64,000 bases of DNA, taken from Ceratothoa steindachneri (Eukaryota; Arthropoda; Malacostraca; Isopoda; Cymothoidae). This document shows positions 32,843-44,600 of this stretch, piece after piece. The notes under the pieces were generated by a model, which was given only the letters and a program-made list of their open reading frames with translations, made no database searches and was not told the DNA's origin. The position numbers were made by a program, and so were the translations under genes. Position 1 is the stretch's first letter. Each line of letters starts with the position of its first letter. Location of the stretch: the NCBI GenBank assembly GCA_963969495.1, contig OZ018323.1, positions 83,337,332 through 83,401,331 on the forward strand, read 5' to 3'.

Positions 32843-32890
32843 TACGAGACTAGTTTCAGTATTTAGTTTATCATACCCTCTTCAGTCGTA
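32843..32890 (-). ncRNA. Candidate hammerhead ribozyme of the Penelope-like element
   Basis: On the - strand the core elements occur in order: stem I strand TACGA (32890-32886), CTGAAGA (32885-32879), a stem II of GGTAT with ATACT (32877-32873 and 32862-32858, one G-U pair) around a 10-nt loop, GAAA (32857-32854), a minimal stem III closed by TA, GTC (32850-32848) as cleavage triplet, and TCGTA (32847-32843), which pairs perfectly with the first strand. Hammerheads with this tiny stem III are known from Penelope-like elements, and this one lies about 180 nt downstream of the GIY-YIG reading frame on the same strand. Cleavage would be between 32848 and 32847. Confidence 0.75.
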
Positions 32891-33073
32891 TACTGAGAAT
32901 GCAATTGTTACAAAAGTGTATAAATACCGTACAGATCAGAAAAAAAGAAAAGAAACAGAAAACGGGAGAAAACGGTCATTAATCAGGGCGCGAGTCTAAG
33001 ATCGTTGACTAAGTAGTTTACGATGAGGTTACGGGAATGGGGGCTGCATTTAAATTGCCCATCTGACAAATTA

Positions 33074-33560
33074 AAATTGGGAATTTCTCCTATTAAAAAA
33101 TTCTACTATTTTTCTTTTACGGAAATCTTTACAATTATATATGATTTGTGCCTTTGAATAGTCAATTTGGTGGTTGAAATTGCTAACATGATTAAAAATA
33201 GTGGATGTGGTACTGCCTCGTCTGACATCCCCTTTATGTTCATAAATTCGTTTTGTTAAGGTTCTTCCGGTCTCTCCTTTGTAAAATGAGAGACAGTTTA
33301 TAGAGCCACACGGGATTAAATATACACCTGCTTCATTTGGCTGATCCACGGCCTTGGTCGAAGGGAAAGATTTAAGGATAGAAAAACGGTATTTAAATGT
33401 GGTTAGGCCTGGAGAAATAACTTTCTTCACTCGCCATTGAGTTCTTTTACACATATTTATATGTTTAAACAATAAAAACGCGTCTACCTGCATCAAACCT
33501 ATCAGTGTCCTTTGTTGAGAACGTTGTAACGAGTGCAACAAGACTTTTGCAATACTCGCT
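33074..33560 (-). pseudogene. Penelope-like element, GIY-YIG endonuclease C-terminus
   Basis: The - strand frame is open for some 170 codons. It reads QWRVKKVISPGLTTFKYR, then GVYLIPCGSINCLSFYKGET (the GIY..YIG module; GVY and FYKG stand for GIY and YIG), GRTLTKRIYEHKGDVRRG (catalytic R and the H of the conserved EH), HVSNFNHQIDYSKAQIIY and RKRKIVEFFN, with the E of the last block being the metal ligand. This is the endonuclease that closes Penelope-like polyproteins; it nicks target DNA for the RT. The RT itself is missing, cut off where the Tigger fragment starts (33575). No stop interrupts the module, so it is younger or better kept than its neighbours. The hammerhead candidate downstream belongs to the same element. 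Confidence 0.87.
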
Positions 33561-33574
33561 ACCATTACCGGGTA

Positions 33575-33895
33575 TTGACACAGGCTAGTAGAAAATTTCA
33601 AGGAGTTTGCCAGGATTGTTAATGGGGGGGGATGGGGGGGCTACTCTCCTCGAGGGAGCAAAAACTAGCTCTAGGATATAGACCAAGTAATGACCGCCTG
33701 ACAATCATTTTCGGGGTTAACGCAGGAAATGTGAAACTGAAACACCAGCTGGAGGGTTGCGTTAAGCAGATTCTGTCTGTTTGGCGCTCCACCCGTAAGG
33801 CGTGGATGACGCAGGCGGTGTATTTCAACATTACATCCTGGACTACTTTACGCCTTATATAGAAAGTGTTTGCCACGCACGTTTCTTTCAGCACA
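33575..33895 (+). pseudogene. pogo/Tigger-type DDE transposase fragment, copy 1
   Basis: Starts ttgacacaggctag like the matching block in copy 2 (36923). + strand frames give FARIVNGG, then DRLTIIFGVNAGNVKLKHQL and VWRSTRKAWMTQAVYFNI, followed by a DYFTPYIE block. This is the middle of the DDE_1 (CENP-B/jerky/Tigger) nuclease, where DRLT..(F/C).NA and the KAWMT block are conserved. The first catalytic aspartate region (N.DETGL) is lost in an indel. A premature stop follows at the end. It abuts the Penelope piece on its left. Confidence 0.75.
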
Positions 33896-34530
33896 GCCAT
33901 ACTACCCTCTCTCCAGGTGTACCAAAAGCTCCAACTATCTCATATCATCCTTTCATCTATTCGTCCAATCATATCTACTACAACCTTTAACTGATACCCA
34001 TTCCAAATTAATTTCACCACTCGTCCCATTCATTTCAGAACCTCTCTCACCTTCACCTATAGCATTACATGGTCATTCACACATGCACAGTTTTACCCTG
34101 GAAAATATCAGTTTGACCCACATAATTCTCGAGTTCACACATTCACTTTAGCATGTGAATCCTCACTCAAAGCACTGTCACACCCTCTTTACTCCTACCA
34201 CTCTGATCCAGACTACCCTCACCCAAAGATACTTGAACACAGTACCATCAAACAACATCCTAAACACCCACCCTTAATAAACCAATCAGAGAAATCACTC
34301 CACAGAGTACACCCAATAATCCTATCTCAACTCGTCAGGCCACTCCATTATACTCCAACAATACAAACACAGAATAAACCGATCCCAGACACCAAACACT
34401 TACTCATCGACTGCCCAAACTTCACACAATCACGCACTACACACAATATCTCCTTTTGGTGACCTGTGGATCCACCCACCCAGTGAATGTGGTGGCCTTC
34501 CTAGGGACGGCCACCTCGCTAAAGAGTGGC
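33896..34530 (+). pseudogene. Jockey-type LINE 3' end, ORF2 C-terminus
   Basis: Translated on the + strand over several frames: YLNTVPSNNILNTHP, a PPLIN.SEKSL-like stretch, DTKHLLIDCPNF (zinc-type C-terminal motif with H and C) and WIHPVNVVAFL near 34470-34500, then a stop. Arthropod jockey-clade ORF2 proteins end in this kind of sequence (TLPR..R..LAQLR, DT.HLF.C, LW..P..VA.FL). The RT is missing and the upstream part is AT-rich and decayed. After it, 34531-34789 has no clear feature; a GGGTTCAATCCC box at 34567-34578 resembles a tRNA B box but also fits the LINE 3' end. Confidence 0.6.
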
Positions 34531-34789
34531 AGGGGGGCCGGCAAGTAAACTATGTTTCTATGGGCGAGGTGTCGGGTTCAATCCCAAGGAGAAGTGGACA
34601 CAAACACACACAATACCGCCCTCGTTCCTCTGTTTCGGAACCTAAGGGAGGAACTAACATCTACTATAGGGTGCCTATATTTATCTACAGGGTGCAGTGG
34701 GTGATTTGTCGCCGTTGGAAACTCTGAATTTCGCGCATTTAGGTTGTCTGGCGTCGGTTTTCTCTATCATAGTAGACTCAATTGTGCAT

Positions 34790-35125
34790 CGTTTGTGAAG
34801 GAAGTGATGCTTGGCATTCAGGCCGGGAAGTCCAATGCTAAAATCTCCGAGTGCTTGTGTGTCAATCTGACGGTGCTGCAGATGATCAGGTAAGAGTTGA
34901 ATGAGTCCTGCTGTAATTACGAGAGTAGGGCGGCTCAGAAACCTCACTCTAAGCATAGGAGTCGCAAATAAAGGACAAGTGGAAGGAAGGTGCTGCGAAG
35001 CTTGTGAACAAAGTGAAGCATCCCCTCAGGCTTGGCATGCTCATTATGGCCGTCTAAGCAGGGTCAGCGGTGTTAACCATAAGGTTCTCATCCGAGAAAA
35101 TGAAGAACTTCGGTTCTCTACCAAG
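34790..35125 (+). pseudogene. Second mariner-like transposase remnant, N-terminal part
   Basis: The + strand reads VKEVMLGIQAGKSNAKISE (first HTH of the paired domain), then NYES and, in other frames, LVNKVKHPL and FSSEKMKNFG, the last standing where mariner enzymes have the FSDEK(N)F box with the first catalytic aspartate, here serine. It is a different lineage from the split mariner. Stops and shifts are frequent. No C-terminal half is visible. Confidence 0.5.
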
Positions 35126-36439
35126 AGGGCTAGCTGTCTAGCGTTGATGGACAGTTTTGGTCCATAGCAGTCGCGCGAACGAACAGGGAACGTTTGCAAC
35201 TGGTCAACTCGAAGACGCCTGGTTCCCTCTCGATTTTGGGCACCTACTCGTACGTCTCCGACGCTTCATTCACTTTTTTTCTCATTTTAGGTGTGATTCA
35301 GAGGTTGGGAAATGTCACCTCTCCCACTTCCGAGGGGGTCCTTCCTTTCCCGGTGCTTATCTTTATTTCTTCTCGTGGTAAGAAACGGGTTTTCATTTTT
35401 TCCTCCCATTCCCTGAGGTGGCCTGCCTCGGCTTAGTCCTTCACAGAAATGGCGAAAGACCCACATATTCTGAGGCCTCTTTTTTTTATTTGGCCTGGCA
35501 CCACTCTCCTCCCAGGTATGGAATCAGACTCGGGGACTACTCACAAAGCTATACATAAAGTTATTGTTAATAGTCTTATTTTCAGTCAGGGTGAGAAAAA
35601 ATGAAATGTATTTTGCAAATATAATTAATGTCCATCATACAACTAGTAGTCTAGTATGAACAAATATAATTTCCAAAATATATATATATATATATACAAC
35701 AAGTCGCGTATTAAGCTTCTAACGAGAGTTTTTCGGACTTCATCTCTTGTCGGTATCTGGAAACAATTAAAATGTGAAGATTTCTCATTGGTTATAATAA
35801 AAAGGAAACTTTCCAATCCTCTCTGCCTCCAAGATAACCCGTTATATGACCATTTGATATGAGAAACCAATGATACGACCTGATTAAATTAGCGACTCTT
35901 CTCAATATATGATGTCGAAAATCCAATGAGACATTATCTGGGGCGAGTAAAATTACCTAGTTAAAAATGCGCGCCCTATAACTAGTCTATCTGGACTGCA
36001 CGATGATTGAGATACGCACAGACGAGTTCATGGGCAGTGGAAAAGAATCACGCACACCTCCACTGTCCCTCACCTACTCTACTAGCGACATGGAAAGAAG
36101 ATACTAGGGCCTCGTAATGCCTTGGAATGTATGTGAAAAGCCCCAATATGATTTAAAATATCCAGACTAGACTATGGTCATTTACACATACAGGGCCATA
36201 CAGCTGATATAGAATGGACCTTGTCAACCGGCCGCCTCCATTCTTACATCTTCACTGCTAGATACTTTGCAAGTGTCGTGCGTGCTTTGTGACTTTCCCA
36301 ACTGAGTGGTGTGCGTGCGAATGAGAACGTCATGTATAACTGTGCCTTTTCACAACCTCTTTCGTGATTTACCGTGTTAACTATCCCTCCCAAGCGTGCA
36401 AGGTCTTCAGGTGCGAGTCCCAGTTATAATGCTAAGTGG
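35126..36439. other. AT-rich stretch without recognisable gene
   Basis: No domain or splice-consistent exon is visible. An open + strand stretch at 35157-35436 encodes no known motif. A short (TA)n run is at 35678-35696. Confidence 0.5.
35678..35696. repeat. (AT)n microsatellite
   Basis: Nine or so AT units, directly readable. Confidence 0.9.
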
Positions 36440-37226
36440 GCTAGTGTCAACAAGCTAAAATTGTTAAAGACAGAACCGGGACGAGCGAGTGTCGGATCTC
36501 TGTTGTGTTTATGACCAAACCACGTCTACTGTGAGCACTAATTACGTCAAGTGATAAAGTGTGGGAAATGGTAGGTAGTGCGACATTAAGTATGAGTGAG
36601 CAAGTTACTGGCTCTCGTGACTCCGGCGGGGCGATGATGGAGCAACTGTTGCGAGCTTGGTTGGAAGGCCAGAACAAAGCTCGTACGCCATCTCCAAGGT
36701 CTCAATTACGAAGGGACCCGCACTCTGGAGAAAGTGCAAGGGGGAGCATGATGCATCAGGGCCACGATTGGAGAGAGCGATGAGGCTGAAGTGTCTACTA
36801 GAGTGGGCCCCCCGTGCAACTGGAAGGTGCAGAGTTACCATTATGTAACACTTTCGCTGCTTGCGATGGTTGATTAGCACGCTTCTAGCCTACACGACTT
36901 AAAATTCAAGAAGCTACAAGTCTTGACACAGGCTAGTATAAAATTTCAAGAGGAGTTTGCCAGGATTGTTAATGGGGGAGGCTACTCTCCTAAACAGGTT
37001 TTCAGCCATAACGAAACTGGTCTCCTCTACGATATAGACCAAGTAATGACCACCTGACAATCCTTTTCGGGGTCAACGCAGGAAATGTGAAACTGAAACA
37101 CCAGCTGGAGGGTTGCGTTAAGCAGATTCTGTCTGTTTGGCGCTCCACCCGTAAGGCGTGGATGACGCAGGCGGTGTATTTCAAGATTACATCCTCAACT
37201 ACTTCACGCCGTTCGTGAAAGGTACA
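36440..37226 (+). pseudogene. pogo/Tigger-type DDE transposase pseudogene, copy 2
   Basis: More complete than copy 1. + strand order: KLKLLKTEPGRASVGSL (decayed pipsqueak-type HTH), DKVWEMVGSATLSMSEQVTG and MMEQLLRAWLEGQNKART (CENP-B-type second HTH, the LLxxWLxxQ pattern), then LHDLKFKKLQVLTQASIKFQ, EEFARIVNGGGYSPKQVFSH and NETGLLYDI, where the usual DETGL has N in place of the first catalytic D. Next are VNAGNVKLKHQLEG and VWRSTRKAWMTQAVYF, and DYILNYFTPF at the end. The last two catalytic acids are beyond the break at 37226. At least five frameshifts or stops. It is inactive. Function of the family: cut-and-paste transposition at TA. Confidence 0.75.
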
Positions 37227-37619
37227 CAAAGGCGAACAATCATGATAAGTGCCCGTTGCTTATCGAGTGTTGTATGTTTAACTGTGCAGGAGTTATTTGT
37301 ATGTTATTTTCTCTATCTGGGTGCTTTCTCTACAGTTAAGAAATATAGATATATTTGTTGCATTTGATATCGTATATTTCAGCTGGAAAAAATTTACCTT
37401 TGCTGGGGTCATTTTACATTACCGTTGATTACGTGTTTCGTTTTTAAGTTAAGGGGAAAACAAGGTAGCAGCCGCCCAATCCTAATGGATTCTTGATAGC
37501 AACACTGTTAAAACGGGGTCTCCCGAAAAAAAAGTCAGAAGAGGCGTGGGAAACGCTCAATAAAAATGGGAAAAGCAAAGGATTAGAAGAAAACAGTACA
37601 ACACACAGAGACGCACACT
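37227..37619. other. No gene seen between Tigger copy 2 and LINE-beta
   Basis: AT-rich sequence. The 3' end of LINE-beta may extend into 37500-37619, where the composition changes, but no clear tail is visible. Confidence 0.4.
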
Positions 37620-40600
37620 TAAATTACGGGTATACAGAACACATTCTAAAAACAAGGGCGGCTAGGGTAATAAAACCATGACATGCGCCAGCCGCAGGGG
37701 AGGGCGCAGGATAAAAGATAAAACAATAAACCAAAACACAAAAATGGCAAGAATTTATAAAAAGGGATAAAACGCCACTTCGTGATAGAAATGTAAGGAG
37801 AGAGGACGACCGAAGGAAGTTCTCTTTTAAAATAAAGCGAAATCGAGCAGGGAAGGCGACGCCAGAAAGCGTAGGAAAGCAAGAATTTCGAAGAGAAGCA
37901 AGGCGGGGACAAACTACTAAAATGTGAGCCACAGACAGCTCGCCACCGCAAAAGACAACCAGGGGCAACTCGGCCTCCACCTGAAACTAAATAGCCATGG
38001 GTGAGTCGCGTGTGCCCAATTCACAACCAACAAAGAGCAACCTCCCAAGACCGGAGTCGCTGAGAGCTAGAGGACCAGGAACGGACAGAGCGTTTAATAA
38101 GGGACACCTTAGAAGGGGGGAACGAATCCCACTCTCTCTGTCACAAACAAAAGACATACGCCCTGATAACGGGGTAGGAGTGCCTATAGGGCAGAGGGGC
38201 TGCGTCCGGCACCCCGGGACCCCAACAGAACGCCACCCTGTAACGGGAGGCATTTCTAACCAGCCAGGAGTGAATTTGTAAAACCAAAGGGTAGATGGAC
38301 GTAAAAGAACGAACCGCCTCCAAAGCAGGTCGGGAATCGCTAAAAACAATACAATCTGAAGAATTGAGGGATAAAATCAAATTAAAAGCCAAAAGAATGG
38401 CCGTCAACTCTGCGGTCAAAACGGAAGCTACAGGAGGAAGGGCGGACCGAAGAGACTCCGTAGAGGACACCGCGGCTGCCCCAGCACCGATGTCCGACTT
38501 CAAGCCGTCAGTATAGATGGGACGCTGGTGAGCATGAGAACACGCATGTTCAAGAAACAGGCACTTTAATAGACGAGGGTCGGTAGACCCTTTCTCGAAA
38601 TGCCAAAAAGCAGTAGACCTCAGGAGGGCGTACGCCCCAACACGTAGCCGGCGAAAATGGGAGGGCCAACACCCAGGGAGGAGAGATGGTCCCCAACCCG
38701 GAGCCCCAGAGGCCGGGGTAGAGATGGCCGCCGATCAAAAGATGCCGAAGAGGACGGGGCAAAAAGGCACTCATGGACTAGGGATGAAGGGTATTGCTGA
38801 ACGCGAAACAGAAATCGTAGGCACACCTGCAGCCGGTGGTATCGCAAGGGAAGCACACCACCCTCAACAAAGAGGCTAAGGATAGGCGAGGTGCGAAAGG
38901 CTCCACTACTAAGACGGGCCCCAAGCGAACGAACAGGGTCAAGTATCTTCAAGGCTGAAGAATACACCTGGCAACTGTAGTCCAGCCGGGATTGGACCAG
39001 TGTCGAATAAAGCGACCACAAGGTGCGCCTATCACCACCCCAAGTGGTGTGGGATAAAACCCTAAGCAAATCCATAGCCTTCGAACTGGACGTCCTCAAG
39101 CGACGTAAATGGGGTACCCAAGTGAGCTTGCTATCAAGCGTTAAACCCAAGAACTTAAAAACGGGGACATATTCAATCGCCGTGCCATCCAAGAAGAGGC
39201 GAGGGGGATCAAGGACACCGCGATCTGATAAAAATGCATGGCCTTCGTTTTGGTAACCCAAAAACGGAAACCCTTTGAGACAGCACGGCCCGACACGGCA
39301 TCAATTGCCAGCTGTAATCGACGGGCAGCAGAAGGCAAGCGGGTAGATGAACAAAACAACGCCAAGTCATCCACGAAGAGGGAAGCCAAACCCCCTCCGG
39401 AAGAGTGGACACCAGACTATTAATGGCAACGGCGAAACATGTCACATTCAAAACACACCCTTGAGAAACACCCTCCTCTTGAATCCGCAAGCCTGAGAAA
39501 GCACCCCAATACAGACCTTAAAATTACGGGACGATAAAAATTCTTGAATAAAAACCGGTAAAAAGCCCCCCATACCCGAATCATATAACTGACGTAAAAC
39601 ACCATTTCTCCAGGTGGTATCGTAGGCCTTCTGAATGTCGAAGAACACCGCTAACACCTGATGCCTGGAGGAAAAGGCCCGTAAAACGCAGTCAGTCTTC
39701 CAAACTAATGAGGTGGTCAAGAGTACTACGACCGCTGTGAAAACCGCACTTGAAATGGAGATGAGGAGAGAGTTGGACTCCAAAAACCAAGTGAGGCAGG
39801 CGAACTTGGATCATCTTCTCGAATAACTTACTGAGGCAGCTCGTAACAGCAATCGGGCGATAGTCTCAGGAGTCCAAACCGTCCCTACCAGGCTTGAGAA
39901 AGGGTAGAACAACCCCCACACGCCAGGAAGACGGATAGATTCCTTTGACCCAAAGCAGGTTGTAGAAGTCAACCAAAAATACCTCCGAGTGGGGATGGAG
40001 ACGACGGAGAAAGTTGTAGTGGAGGCAACCATCACCGGAAGAGGTGGAGCCACAGTGAGACAAAGCATCCCGCAGCTCATAGACGGAAAAGAGAGCATTA
40101 TAAGAGTAGGTGACGCATGTGGTAAAATCTAAAAGGCGAGATTCTATGGCGACCTTATGATCGAGAAACCGTCGAGGATAGCTAGCAGCGCTACTCACCG
40201 AAACAAAATGGTCAGCCAGAGCTTCGCTGACGAACCGACCATCGGACACAAGCGAGCCTCCGATGTCCAGAGTCGGGATGGCATGACCAGCGTAGCAACC
40301 GCGGATCTTAGTGACCCGCTTCCAAACCCGAGTCAGTGGTGGACGAAAAAATGGAAGATACGTAACGGCGCGCCAAGACTCACGACGGGCACGACGGAGG
40401 GTCATTTGGCGGATGGCACGAGCCCGGTTCCGATCGACCCTATTCGAAACGGACGGGTTCCGCCTATAACGGGAATGGGACAACTGATGGGTAGAAATAG
40501 CCGACGCGCAATCCTTCGACCACCAGGGGACGGTGGAGCACCCCGCAACAGGGCACCTCCGCGGAACGAAGCGCTCAGCAGCCTCTAAAATATGAGACCG

Positions 40601-41393
40601 CTGAATCTATGGTATCGAAGGAAACCCGGGAGGCATCAATAAAGGAAGCCTCCCGGAATCCAACCCAATTTGCTCGCCGCAGATCCCAACGAGGAGGGAG
40701 GGAAAGGGACGGGCCAGAAAGGGTGGCAGACAAGACTATCGGAAAGTGATCACTCCCGGAAAGGTCGTCCCGAATTGACCACCAGAAGTCGAGGAAACAG
40801 TCGGGCGAACATAAGACAAGTCTACAGCACTAAAATAATCCGTTTGAACATGGTAAGGAGTAAAATCACCGGAATTTAAAAGAAAAAGGGAATCGATAAG
40901 AGGGACTCAAACACTCCGCCCCGGGGATTACGGGTAGTATCACCCCAAGATGGGTGGCGAGAATTAAAATCACCAAGTAATAAAAAGGTCAGACCGACTC
41001 AAATTAAAATCAGGGGGGATGTAGACAGAACAGTTAAAAGTTTGGAAATAAAAACCCTCGCGGCAACAGCCTGCAAGGTAGTACGGATGGAAAGTGGCGC
41101 AGAGAATAGCGAAGAGGAAATTAAAAGAGAAGCACCACCATGGGGACACGCCCCCGGGCGGGGAAATGGAATTAAGCACCCGGGAGTGCAGAAGTACCGG
41201 GAAGGGCGAGTCCCAAGATTATTTTCTTTTAAACAGACCACCAAGTGCCGAATGCTAGAAAGCAAAAGCTTGAGTTCCTCCCACTTGGGGAGAAGCCTTG
41301 ACAATTCCACTGTAGGATGACATAGATTACTGTCGTTTCGACACCAACGTCGGGATCCTAGTGACGGAAACCGTCCAAGGTTCTCGACTACTA
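37620..41393 (-). mobile_element. LINE-beta (older RNase-H-bearing LINE), main part
   Basis: A second non-LTR family related to LINE-alpha but clearly distinct. On the - strand it has endonuclease, RT, RNase H and a C-terminal cysteine/histidine region, and no detectable nucleotide match to LINE-alpha outside these domains. It is interrupted at 41393 by LINE-alpha copy G and continues at 48047. The 5' end is truncated near 48255, and the 3' boundary near 37620 is approximate. Confidence 0.82.
37640..41330 (-). pseudogene. ORF2 pseudogene of LINE-beta
   Basis: Endonuclease pieces at 41330-40900 (PKWEELKLLLSSIRHL, VVCLKENNLGTRP; the usual QE is KE). RT N-part open at 40483-39866, with the linker RVWKRVTKIRG, the block YELRDALSHCGSTSSGDGC, LLWVKGIYPSSWRVGVVLPF and KPGRD. 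RT palm at 39780-39380: VFFDIQKAYDTTWRNGVLRQ, QEEGVSQG and FVDDLALF (the catalytic box, FVDD instead of YVDD). Thumb at 39261-38620 is open for 213 codons with FKFLGLTLDSKLTWVPHL. RNase H at 38503-38141 has TAELTAILLAFN, FSDSRPAL and FCWGPG; the TDGS start is near 38515. The zinc-like end (CGGELSVAHILVVCP) is near 37950-37910. Frameshifts separate the pieces. Confidence 0.82.
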
Positions 41394-41609
41394 TTTTTTT
41401 TTTTGTAGAGCCCATCTGGCAACTGCCCACTAGGGCATAAGTCGCCGGAACAAAATAAAAATATGAAAACATAATGATAAAAATGTGAAAAACTTAACAA
41501 TTAGGAAGCAATCTCCGGCATCGGGATGAGGTCCCCCTCACCCCGGTGCAGAAACGTGCAACCTACAAAGAAAACAATAACAAAGCAAAATAAAGAAACC
41601 TTCTTAAAT

Positions 41610-44600
41610 AAAGGGGAGAAGCCCGGCCTGCCCTAAAAAGTCAACAAGTCCACAAGTCAATGTGCACGAACTCGTCCCGAGTAAAAGGGACAGGCGGTAG
41701 CGAACCCGCCCATCCCAGTACCGGGACAGGTATCGTGCGCGAAGATCACCCAGACTGGGACATTCAACAAGAATGTGCCGAACAGTCTAAGAGACGACGC
41801 AGTGGTCGCAATAGGGCGCAGGCGAGCGCTCCATCAGATAGCAATGCGTCACACGAGTGTGTCCGATTCGGAGACGACAGAAAGCAACCTGAAGCCCCAG
41901 CGGCATTGGGGGATAGGTCCATGGGAACAGTCGCGGGGCAATGGCACGCAACTTTAAGTTCCCTTCGACCGTCTCCCATCTTTTTTGCAAAGCAGTCCGA
42001 AGAGCTGCCCGTATTCATGCCATGTAGTCGGTGTGAGGAAGAGCGAAACACTGGTCCGGTCGCAGAGTCCTCGCGGACTCTTTGGCGCCCTCATCGGAGC
42101 GCTCATTCCCCGCAATTACTACATGTCCAGGAACCCAGCAGAAGATAATCTCGACATCTGCCCGGCTCGCCAAAACCGTGTCGTCACGGATATCGCGAAC
42201 CAGGGGATGCGGAGATTCCAATACCCGGAGAGCACTCAGGGCGCTTTGTGAGTCGCTATAGATCACAATCCGGTCTCCGAACCGGGCACGTCGCGTAATC
42301 TCCCGTTAAGACAGACGCAGCGCCTGGTACAGCCCCGCTGACTTCAAACAGAAGGGATACGGCGTGGAAGCCGACTCCCTCTTGGGACTGGGAGCCATCC
42401 GTATACACTGGCACGGTTCCAGCGTGACACGATGTGTGCTCCAAAAAGGTCGAACGCAATACTCCCGGCGCAGTACAAGCTTTGGGAGCAGAGGCGTTGC
42501 GACAAATAGCCAAATGTGGTACCCTCCAGGGTGGCGTCCTGGGCAGAAACAGGGGCGCCAACGGCCCGAGAGCTATATCTAGCTCTCGAAGGAGTTTTCT
42601 GGCCCTAAACCCAAAGGGCTTAGGGTATGACTGGCGTCTCTCGGCGGCATAAGCACCGTCGAGATCAGCTGCGGAGGCAGTGAGAGCTGTTGCCGACTGA
42701 GGGTGGAGGCGGGCTCGTGCGTACAGACGAGTGATGCACTGCCTGCGGCGCAGAGCGAGTGGCATCTCCCCAGCAACGACCAACAGGCTCTCAATGGGGA
42801 AAGTGCGGAATGCACCGTTCGCAGGGCGAAGGCCCGTGTGGTGTATCGAGTCCAAGTGCCTAATAAACGCTCGGCTGCGGATGCATACAACTCGCACTCG
42901 TAGTCGAGCTTCGAACGAACAAAGGATCGATAAAAGAGTAGGGCAGTAGCCCTATCAGCGCCCCAAGCGCTGAACGTCACGGAACGGAGAATATCCATGG
43001 CGCGGGTACCAGAGACCCTAAGGCTGCCAATATGAGCCTCCCAAGTGAGGCGTCGGTCGAATACAAGACCAAGAAAACGGTGCGACTCAACCACATCCAG
43101 GCGCACCCCATTAATAAACAAATCTGAGTCAGGGTGGAGCCGTGGATGGCGGCAGAAGTGCACCACCTTGGTCTTGGCCAAAGAAAACCGAAACCAGTGC
43201 GCTTCGGCATAGCGAGAGACGCGGTTCAATGCCTGTCGGAGTCGACGCTCCAGAGTTGGCATCTGGGCCACGCCAAAAGAGATCGAAAGGTCGTCCACGT
43301 AGAGCGTAGCGAGAACATCTTCTGGCAGCACCGAGGGGATGCCGTTGATGCTCAGGGCAAAGAGTGTGACACTGAGGACACTTCCCTGCACGACACCCTC
43401 TTCCTGCTCCTTTGGGCCGGAGAGAGCTCCCCCCACCCGTACGAGGAAAGGACGATCTCGCAAAAATTCAGATATAAACATTGGGAGGCGTCCCCTCACC
43501 CCCATCGTGTGGAGAGTCTCCATGATACCGTATCGCCATACGGTATCATAGGCCTTCTCTAGATCCAAAAACACCGTGGCGTAGTCCTGTCTACGAAAGA
43601 AGGTCGCGCAGACGGCATTTTCCAGTCGCCGCAGAGCATCCGCCGTGGAGTGGAACTTGCGGAAGCCGCACTGTGCAGAAGACAGGTGACGTCCGCTGTC
43701 CAGGAAAAAGGCTAGTCTAACATTTACCAATTTCTCAATCAACTTGCACACGCAAGAGGTTAGAAAGATTGGGCAGAAACCGGTCGGAGTAGTGTGATCT
43801 CTCCCCGGCTTGCGAAAGGTGAGCACAGTAGCGATTCGCCAGGAATCTGAGAGAAGACCCTCCACCCAGATCCTGTTGAACAAATCTAACAGAAATGCCA
43901 TGCCTCGCTCACCCAGGTGTCCAAGCATGGCGTACGAGACATCGTACGGACCATGGGCGGTGTCCGCGCACGAAGCGAGAGCGGAGCGCAACTCACTCAC
44001 AATAAACCTGTCGTTGAAGGGTTCTCGCCTCTCGAGGTAAAGTCCAGCCGGCGGCCTTCCGCGACATCACGACGTGCATTGAATGCTGGCGGACCAGCAT
44101 CCCGGCCAGAGAATGCGGAAAAAGCGGTCGCGAAGGATTCCGCCACGGACGCGGGGTCCGAGATTGCGGTCCCATTCTCCGGAGAATGGGAGGGGGTCCT
44201 GCGAGAACTAGCCCCGAATCCTTTTGACTCGCTTCCACACCTCTGCTTTTGTTTGAGGGCATACTCACACTCGGCCGACCACCATGGGAGTGGTCGGCGT
44301 GCAAAACGGCCAGACGTCCTAGGAATAGTAGTCAGGCCCACGGCGATGAGGTTGCCGGAGAAGAACTCAACGGCCTCATCTACCGACCTAAACTCCTCGA
44401 CTGAGATAGAGAATTCAGTTATTTCCTGAAATGCAGGCCACCGCGCCAAGCACCACTGAGGTGGGCTCTCAGGCGGAAGTTGCCCGGAAAATGATATTTG
44501 AATGGGAAAGTGATCACTACCATGGGGAACATCGACCACCCCCCAATCAAAATCAGGCTGTGCATCCGAAGAGCACAAAGATAGGTCACGGCAATAAAAT

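Noticed and set aside
34556..34600. tRNA-like B box (GGGTTCAATCCC) suggesting a tRNA gene or SINE
   Set aside because: No A box at a suitable distance, no cloverleaf, and the stretch fits the 3' end of the jockey-type LINE.
36559..36783. Separate small host gene encoding a 74-residue protein
   Set aside because: The sequence is the second HTH part of the Tigger-type transposase pseudogene.
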